This document shows positions 59,686 through 64,000 of a stretch of DNA of 64,000 nucleotides, in pieces. Position numbers and translations under genes: made by a program. The notes beneath the pieces were generated by a model. The model saw only the letters and a list, made by a program, of their open reading frames with translations, was not told the DNA's origin and did no database searches. The number at the start of each line of letters is the position of its first letter. The stretch's first letter is position 1. The DNA comes from Arthrobacter cryoconiti (lineage in GTDB: Bacteria; Actinomycetota; Actinomycetes; Actinomycetales; Micrococcaceae), in assembly GCF_020905375.1 (NCBI RefSeq), contig NZ_JAJJBU010000013.1, positions 62,001-126,000 on the forward strand, given 5' to 3'.

Positions 59686-60494
59686 TGACTCCCGCTGTCA
59701 TGGACGACGCCGCACACCCCCTGGATCCCGCGGCTTTCGCCACGCTGTTGGTCACCGAAAATGATGGCTGCGTGGCCGTGGCGCTGAACCGGCCCGCTGT
59801 GCGCAACGCGATCGACGCGCAGATGGTGGCCGAGCTGCATGCAGTGTGCACCCATCTTGAAAGCACACCGAAGGTGCTCATCCTTTCCGGGATCCTGGGT
59901 GAGGAGAAAACCGGGACGAAGGGTATTTTTGCCTCCGGTGCGGATATCGCAGAGCTACGCGAGCGCCGTCGCGACGATGCATTAGCCGGTATTAACTCCG
60001 GATTGTTTGACCGCATCGCCAAGCTCCCCATGCCTGTCATCGCAGCCCTGGATGGCTACGCCTTGGGCGGCGGGGCTGAGCTGGCCTATGCTGCGGATTT
60101 CAGGATTGGCACGGCAGCCCTGCGGATGGGACAGCCGGAGGCGTCTTTGGGCATCATGGCGGCGGCAGGCGCTACCTGGCGGTTGAAGGAACTCGTCGGC
60201 GAACCGATGGCGAAACAGATGCTGTTGGCTGGGAAGATTCTGACGGGCGAAGACTGCTTGAGCGCCGGACTTATCACCGAGTTGGTCGAAGCTAGCGAGT
60301 TAATGGCAGCCGCGCGCGCGCTCGCTGATCGAATCGCGCGTTTGGACCCGCTGGCCGTCCAAACCACTAAACGCGTTTTCCATATGCCGCGTGAATCCCA
60401 TCCGGAAGCAGACAATCAGGCCCAGGCCGAGCTGTTTGAATCACCAGCCAAGTTTGAGCGCATGCAAGCGTTCTTGGACAAAAGGAAGAAATGA
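59685..60494 (+). CDS. Enoyl-CoA hydratase/isomerase (PaaF/PaaG-like)
   Basis: The 269-residue crotonase-family protein has the oxyanion-hole segments IFASGADIAEL and ALDGYALGGGAELAYAADF, with Glu in the predicted catalytic position after MGQPEASLGIMAA. In the phenylacetate pathway PaaF and PaaG hydrate and isomerise the ring-opened CoA thioesters; I cannot tell which role it has. ATG 59685 overlaps the thiolase stop, and the frame extends earlier only within that gene. It overlaps the following gene by 4 bp. Confidence 0.9.
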   Translation: MTPAVMDDAAHPLDPAAFATLLVTENDGCVAVALNRPAVRNAIDAQMVAELHAVCTHLESTPKVLILSGILGEEKTGTKGIFASGADIAELRERRRDDALAGINSGLFDRIAKLPMPVIAALDGYALGGGAELAYAADFRIGTAALRMGQPEASLGIMAAAGATWRLKELVGEPMAKQMLLAGKILTGEDCLSAGLITELVEASELMAAARALADRIARLDPLAVQTTKRVFHMPRESHPEADNQAQAELFESPAKFERMQAFLDKRKK

Positions 60495-61381
60495 CTCGCA
60501 CAGACGACGCTCCCTCACCTTCGGGGGCCCTTTCCCAAACCCTCCCGCAATTCGTCGGTGTTTTGGGAGGTGGGCGCATGGGGGCTGGGATCGCCCACGC
60601 CTTCCTCACCCACGGCTGTGAGGTGCTGGTGGTGGAGAGGGACGACGACGCCGCTGCTGGCGCGCGCGATCGGGTCGCTTCCGCCGTGGCCAAGTCAGTT
60701 GAACGTGGCCTTGCCGGAACGCCCGAAGACTACTTATCCAAGCTGATGGTCTCGAGCAACTACGCAGAATTTGCGCGCTGTTCATTGGTCGTGGAGGCAG
60801 TGCCGGAGATCTGGGACCTCAAGGTTTCCTCATTGCAAAACGTTGAGAAGGAACTGGCGCCGGGGGCAGTTCTAGCGTCCAACACTTCGTCGTTATCCAT
60901 GACCGGGCTAGCTGCCGAGCTGGAGCGTGCGCAAAATTTCATTGGGCTGCACTTCTTCAACCCGGTCCCCGCGTCCACACTGATTGAAGTGGTTATCGCG
61001 CAGCACACCGATCCCGCTCTGGTGACTACTGCTAAAGGCTGGGTGGAGGCACTCGGCAAGACCGCCGTCGTGGTCAATGACGCACCGGGCTTCGCCTCCT
61101 CGCGGCTAGGCGTAATGCTGGCCCTGGAGGCCATGCGCATGGTGGAGGAAGGTGTGGCCAGCGCCGAAGACATCGATGCGGCCATGGTGCTGGGTTACAA
61201 ACACGCAACGGGTCCGCTGCGCACCACTGACGTTGTAGGCCTAGACGTGCGGCTAGAAATTGCCGAATACCTTGCCAGCACGCTGGGTGAGCGATTTGCG
61301 CCGCCACAGATTTTGCGTGACAAGGTGGCCCGGGGAGAGCTGGGCCGCAAAAGTGGCCAAGGATTTTTCGACTGGGCCTAG
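60491..61381 (+). CDS. 3-Hydroxyacyl-CoA dehydrogenase (PaaH/FadB2-like)
   Basis: The 296-residue protein has the NAD-binding motif FVGVLGGGRMGAGIAHAFL and the family phrases VVEAVPEIWDLKVSSL, SNTSSLSMTGLA, GLHFFNPVPASTLIEVV and GFASSRLGVMLALEA. It oxidises 3-hydroxyacyl-CoA, here probably 3-hydroxyadipyl-CoA (PaaH). It sits in the same operon, overlapping the hydratase gene (ATGA), and precedes paaZ by 39 bp. Confidence 0.92.
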   Translation: MTRTDDAPSPSGALSQTLPQFVGVLGGGRMGAGIAHAFLTHGCEVLVVERDDDAAAGARDRVASAVAKSVERGLAGTPEDYLSKLMVSSNYAEFARCSLVVEAVPEIWDLKVSSLQNVEKELAPGAVLASNTSSLSMTGLAAELERAQNFIGLHFFNPVPASTLIEVVIAQHTDPALVTTAKGWVEALGKTAVVVNDAPGFASSRLGVMLALEAMRMVEEGVASAEDIDAAMVLGYKHATGPLRTTDVVGLDVRLEIAEYLASTLGERFAPPQILRDKVARGELGRKSGQGFFDWA

Positions 61382-61420
61382 CTTTTCTGCACTGCCCGCA
61401 CCCACATTTCGAGTGAATGG

Positions 61421-63550
61421 ATGGACATGAAGACCGCAATTGAAATAGTTCCTAGCTACATTCAAGACGCGTGGTGGACACCCGCGGACGGAACCGAAGG
61501 AACTGATGCCCGCGACGCCAGCACCGGTGAAGTGCTGGCCCGGGTATCGGTGGAGGGGCTAGATCTAGGCGCCGCCGTTGCACATGCACGCGGTGTTGGC
61601 CAGCGTGAACTGGGGAAGCTGACCATCCACGAGCGGGCGCTGAAACTACGCGAACTGGCCGCGTACCTCAACGACCGTCGCAAGGAACTGTACGAGGTAT
61701 CTGCCCGAACCGGGGCCACGAAGATCGATTCCATGGTGGATATTGACGGCGGGATCGGAGTGCTGTTCACGTTCTCCTCCAAGGGGCGGCGCGAACTCCC
61801 CAACTCCAACGTCATCGTCGATGGTCCAGCGGAGGTGCTCTCCAAGGATGGATCATTCGTTGGCGAACATATTTATACACGCATTCCGGGTGTGGCGGTG
61901 CAGATCAACGCCTTCAACTTCCCGGTGTGGGGAATGTTGGAAAAGTTTGCACCGGCGTTCATCGCAGGTGTTCCCACGATCGTGAAGCCAGCAACGCCCA
62001 GCGGCTACTTGGCTGAGGCTGCCGTGCGCGCCATTGTGGAATCCGGGATACTCCCTGAGGGTTCCCTGCAGCTGATTTCCGGCTCCGCGCGGACACTGCT
62101 GGACGATTTGGACTACCGGGATATGGTGTCCTTCACCGGGTCCGCTACCACAGCAAATCTGCTCAAGAATCATCCCAATGTGGTCCGTGGAGGTGTCCGG
62201 TTCACCTCAGAAACGGACTCACTCAATGCCGCCATTCTGGGTCCGGACGCTGTCCCGGGGACACCCGAATTTGATGCGTTCATCAAGTCTGTGGTGACCG
62301 AGGTGACTGTTAAAGCCGGACAAAAGTGCACGTCGATCCGGCGCGTGATCGTCCCGAATGAGCTGCGCTCCGCAGTGATTGAAGCGATTGGTGCCCGCAT
62401 CACAGAACGCGTGGTGCTGGGGGATCCCCGTGCCGAAGGTGTCACCATGGGTGCGCTGGCTTCCTTGGAGCAGCTAGCAGATGTCCGCTCTGCCGTGGAG
62501 ACGATGATCGCGGCGGGCGGGGAGCTGGCCTTCGGAACTCTTGATGCCCCGGCGGTGACGCGCGCCGACGGCACCGTGGCGACCGTGGATGATGGCGCTT
62601 TCATGTCTCCGGTGCTGTTGAGCTGGGATGACGCCGAAGCGCCGGAAGTGCATGGGCTAGAAGCTTTTGGTCCGGTCACCAGTGTGATCGGCTATGACTC
62701 CCACGACGGCGACGTTTCCGAGGCGGTCAGGCTTGCGGCGCTGGGGGCCGGTTCCCTGGTGGCGACCGTGTGCACGAATGATCCGCAGACAGCACGGGCA
62801 TTGGTGACTGGTATTGCCGCCCATCACGGGCGCGTGCTGATGCTCAACCGTGAAGACGCACGCACGTCCACCGGCCACGGTTCGCCGGTGCCACATTTGG
62901 TGCACGGTGGACCAGGGCGCGCGGGTGGTGGCGAGGAACTAGGTGGTATCCGTTCGGTGAAGCACCACATGCAGCGCACTGCTATTCAGGGCTCACCCAA
63001 TATGCTCACTGCAGTTACTGGGGTCTGGCACACGGGCGCTCAGCGCATCATTGCGGGAGATCCGGAGTTCGGTGCAGTTGCCGATGCTGTGCATCCGTTC
63101 CGTAAATCGCTGGCCGAGCTGGCGATAGGCGATGCCTTTGCTTCAGGACTGCGAAAGGTGACCTTGGAGGACATCACCGCCTTCGCTAACTCCACGGGCG
63201 ATACCTTTTATGCGCACACGGATGCTGTAGCCGCCGAAAAGAATCCGTTCTTCCCGGGCATTGTGGCCCACGGCTATCTGCTGGTCTCTTGGGCAGCTGG
63301 TCTGTTCGTGGAGCCTTTGCCGGGACCGGTGCTGGCAAACTACGGCTTGGAAAGCCTGCGTTTCATCACACCAGTTCCAGCTGGGGACGCTATCCGAGTG
63401 ACGCTAACGGCTAAGAAGATCACCCCGCGCGTCACCGACGAATATGGTGAGGTGTGCTGGGATGCGATCCTGCATAACCAAGACGGTGAGATCGTTGCCA
63501 CTTACGACGTCCTGACACTCGTTGAAAAGGAGAACACTCTCTACGCCTGA
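61421..63550 (+). CDS. paaZ: Bifunctional oxepin-CoA hydrolase/3-oxo-5,6-dehydrosuberyl-CoA semialdehyde dehydrogenase
   Basis: The 709-residue protein combines an N-terminal aldehyde dehydrogenase (about residues 1-520: [21 protein letters not shown], catalytic Cys303 in [10 protein letters not shown], with [11 protein letters not shown]) and a C-terminal MaoC-like hot-dog hydratase (about 535-705: [36 protein letters not shown]). This fusion is diagnostic of PaaZ, which opens the oxepin ring in aerobic phenylacetate degradation. The start at ATG 61421 is uncertain by two codons (ATG 61427). The ring-epoxidising paaABCDE genes are not in the window. Confidence 0.96.
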   Translation: MDMKTAIEIVPSYIQDAWWTPADGTEGTDARDASTGEVLARVSVEGLDLGAAVAHARGVGQRELGKLTIHERALKLRELAAYLNDRRKELYEVSARTGATKIDSMVDIDGGIGVLFTFSSKGRRELPNSNVIVDGPAEVLSKDGSFVGEHIYTRIPGVAVQINAFNFPVWGMLEKFAPAFIAGVPTIVKPATPSGYLAEAAVRAIVESGILPEGSLQLISGSARTLLDDLDYRDMVSFTGSATTANLLKNHPNVVRGGVRFTSETDSLNAAILGPDAVPGTPEFDAFIKSVVTEVTVKAGQKCTSIRRVIVPNELRSAVIEAIGARITERVVLGDPRAEGVTMGALASLEQLADVRSAVETMIAAGGELAFGTLDAPAVTRADGTVATVDDGAFMSPVLLSWDDAEAPEVHGLEAFGPVTSVIGYDSHDGDVSEAVRLAALGAGSLVATVCTNDPQTARALVTGIAAHHGRVLMLNREDARTSTGHGSPVPHLVHGGPGRAGGGEELGGIRSVKHHMQRTAIQGSPNMLTAVTGVWHTGAQRIIAGDPEFGAVADAVHPFRKSLAELAIGDAFASGLRKVTLEDITAFANSTGDTFYAHTDAVAAEKNPFFPGIVAHGYLLVSWAAGLFVEPLPGPVLANYGLESLRFITPVPAGDAIRVTLTAKKITPRVTDEYGEVCWDAILHNQDGEIVATYDVLTLVEKENTLYA

Positions 63551-63579
63551 GTAGGGCAGCCTGCCGTGCTTGAAGCAAG

Positions 63580-63615
63580 GTGGTCCAGTTCATTCATGCA
63601 AGTGAACTGGACCAC
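63580..63615. terminator. Bidirectional terminator after paaZ
   Basis: A perfect 13-bp stem (63580-63592 with 63603-63615) and 10-nt loop is followed by TCTTCTTTGA on the plus strand. It lies between the convergent paaZ and SDR genes. Confidence 0.8.
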
Positions 63616-63631
63616 TCTTCTTTGATTGACT

Positions 63632-64000
63632 CTAGCTCCGCAGATAGGAGGCGCCATTGGCGTCGAGGATCGTTCCGGAGGACCACGCGGCGTCAGCGGA
63701 GGCGAGCCAGAAGATCGCGGCGGCGATTTCTTTGGCAGTTCCAACACGTCCAAATGGACTCTGCGCGCGCAGCGAGTCTCCGGCCGGCCCCTCAAGCTTG
63801 GGTAGTTGGCGGGCGGTAGCGACAAAGCCCGGAGCTATGGAGGTCACGGCGATCCCATGCGGTGCCAGCGCAACTGCGAGCGATTGCCCCAGTGCGTGAA
63901 GGGCCGCTTTCGTGGCCGCGTAGGCGGGATAAATGGGTTCTCCCACAAATGCTCCTCGAGAGCCGACATTGACTATGGCTCCTGGAGCGTTCCGGCCGAT
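63632..64000 (-). CDS. Short-chain dehydrogenase/reductase (5' end outside window)
   Basis: Only the C-terminal ~122 codons are present. The translation shows a strand with the catalytic-Ser region NVGSRGAFVGEPIY, the active-site YxxxK as AYAATKAALHAL, then APHGIAVTSIAPGFVAT and the end SSGTILDANGASYLRS. This is a classical SDR. The cofactor-binding N-terminus and start lie beyond 64000. The Ser of the usual S-Y-K triad appears as GSR. The substrate is unknown. Confidence 0.85.
   Translation of the reverse strand: MGRNAPGAIVNVGSRGAFVGEPIYPAYAATKAALHALGQSLAVALAPHGIAVTSIAPGFVATARQLPKLEGPAGDSLRAQSPFGRVGTAKEIAAAIFWLASADAAWSSGTILDANGASYLRS

Overview
The window reads as a chromosomal segment of an actinobacterium of the Micrococcaceae, Arthrobacter-like. 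The evidence is the moderately high GC content (judged by eye), a tiny bS22 (AURKAIP1/COX24-like) ribosomal protein gene near a glutaredoxin and rex, a menaquinone pathway (menA, menE, menB), an accessory SecA2, a Pta with the long N-terminal domain, DUF4229 and PLDc_N proteins, and many leaderless promoters of the form TAnnnT-N6/7-ATG. I see no rRNA, tRNA, CRISPR array, prophage or insertion sequence. All recognised genes look intact except the two cut by the window ends.

Layout. 1-6463: a truncated DEAD/DEAH helicase and a GNAT protein (minus), then trhO, a methyltransferase and an MgtC/SapB-like membrane protein. 6601-11320: topA, a Ppx/GppA phosphatase and a sugar-phosphate isomerase-like protein. 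11321-11861: an intergenic region with two tandem, homologous candidate small RNAs of about 120 nt on the minus strand. 11862-12698: proC. 12748-14421: an operon of two alkyltransferase-like genes around an ECF sigma factor. 14487-16572: a TrkA/TrkH potassium system, divergent from acuC, an ArsR-type regulator and gdhA. 20533-24840: an amino-acid permease, a DadA-like oxidoreductase, and a class I DAHP synthase preceded by a 19-codon leader peptide rich in Trp, Tyr and Phe codons. 24901-27472: an excisionase-like HTH protein, bS22, a HAD hydrolase, glutaredoxin and rex.

27513-29891: two Pro-rich membrane proteins and a YceI protein. 30099-35072: a cytochrome c maturation operon (histidine phosphatase, TlpA-like thioredoxin, CcdA, ResB, CcsB). 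35069-41201: a probable surface polysaccharide locus with a GGDEF-EAL protein, a small STAS-like protein, a family 2 membrane glycosyltransferase, and a divergent GH18 chitinase-like protein with two chitin-binding modules. 41284-45847: small membrane proteins, a TIGR03085-like protein, and menA, menE and menB. 46080-52021: a 37-codon ORF coupled to a tyrosine-phosphatase-like gene, secA2, an M50-like protease, a membrane protein/XRE regulator pair with a direct-repeat operator, and two uncharacterised genes. 52155-55957: pta-ackA and a GNAT. 56043-64000: oligopeptidase B, then a phenylacetate-type degradation operon (thiolase, enoyl-CoA hydratase, 3-hydroxyacyl-CoA dehydrogenase, paaZ) behind a TetR/PaaR-like operator, and a truncated SDR.

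The most interesting signals are the paired small RNAs with C-rich terminator loops, the aromatic leader peptide/attenuator before the DAHP synthase, the sigma factor sandwiched by two alkyltransferases, and the glycosyltransferase/c-di-GMP/chitinase locus. Functional statements rest on motif recognition and family knowledge. No database search was run.
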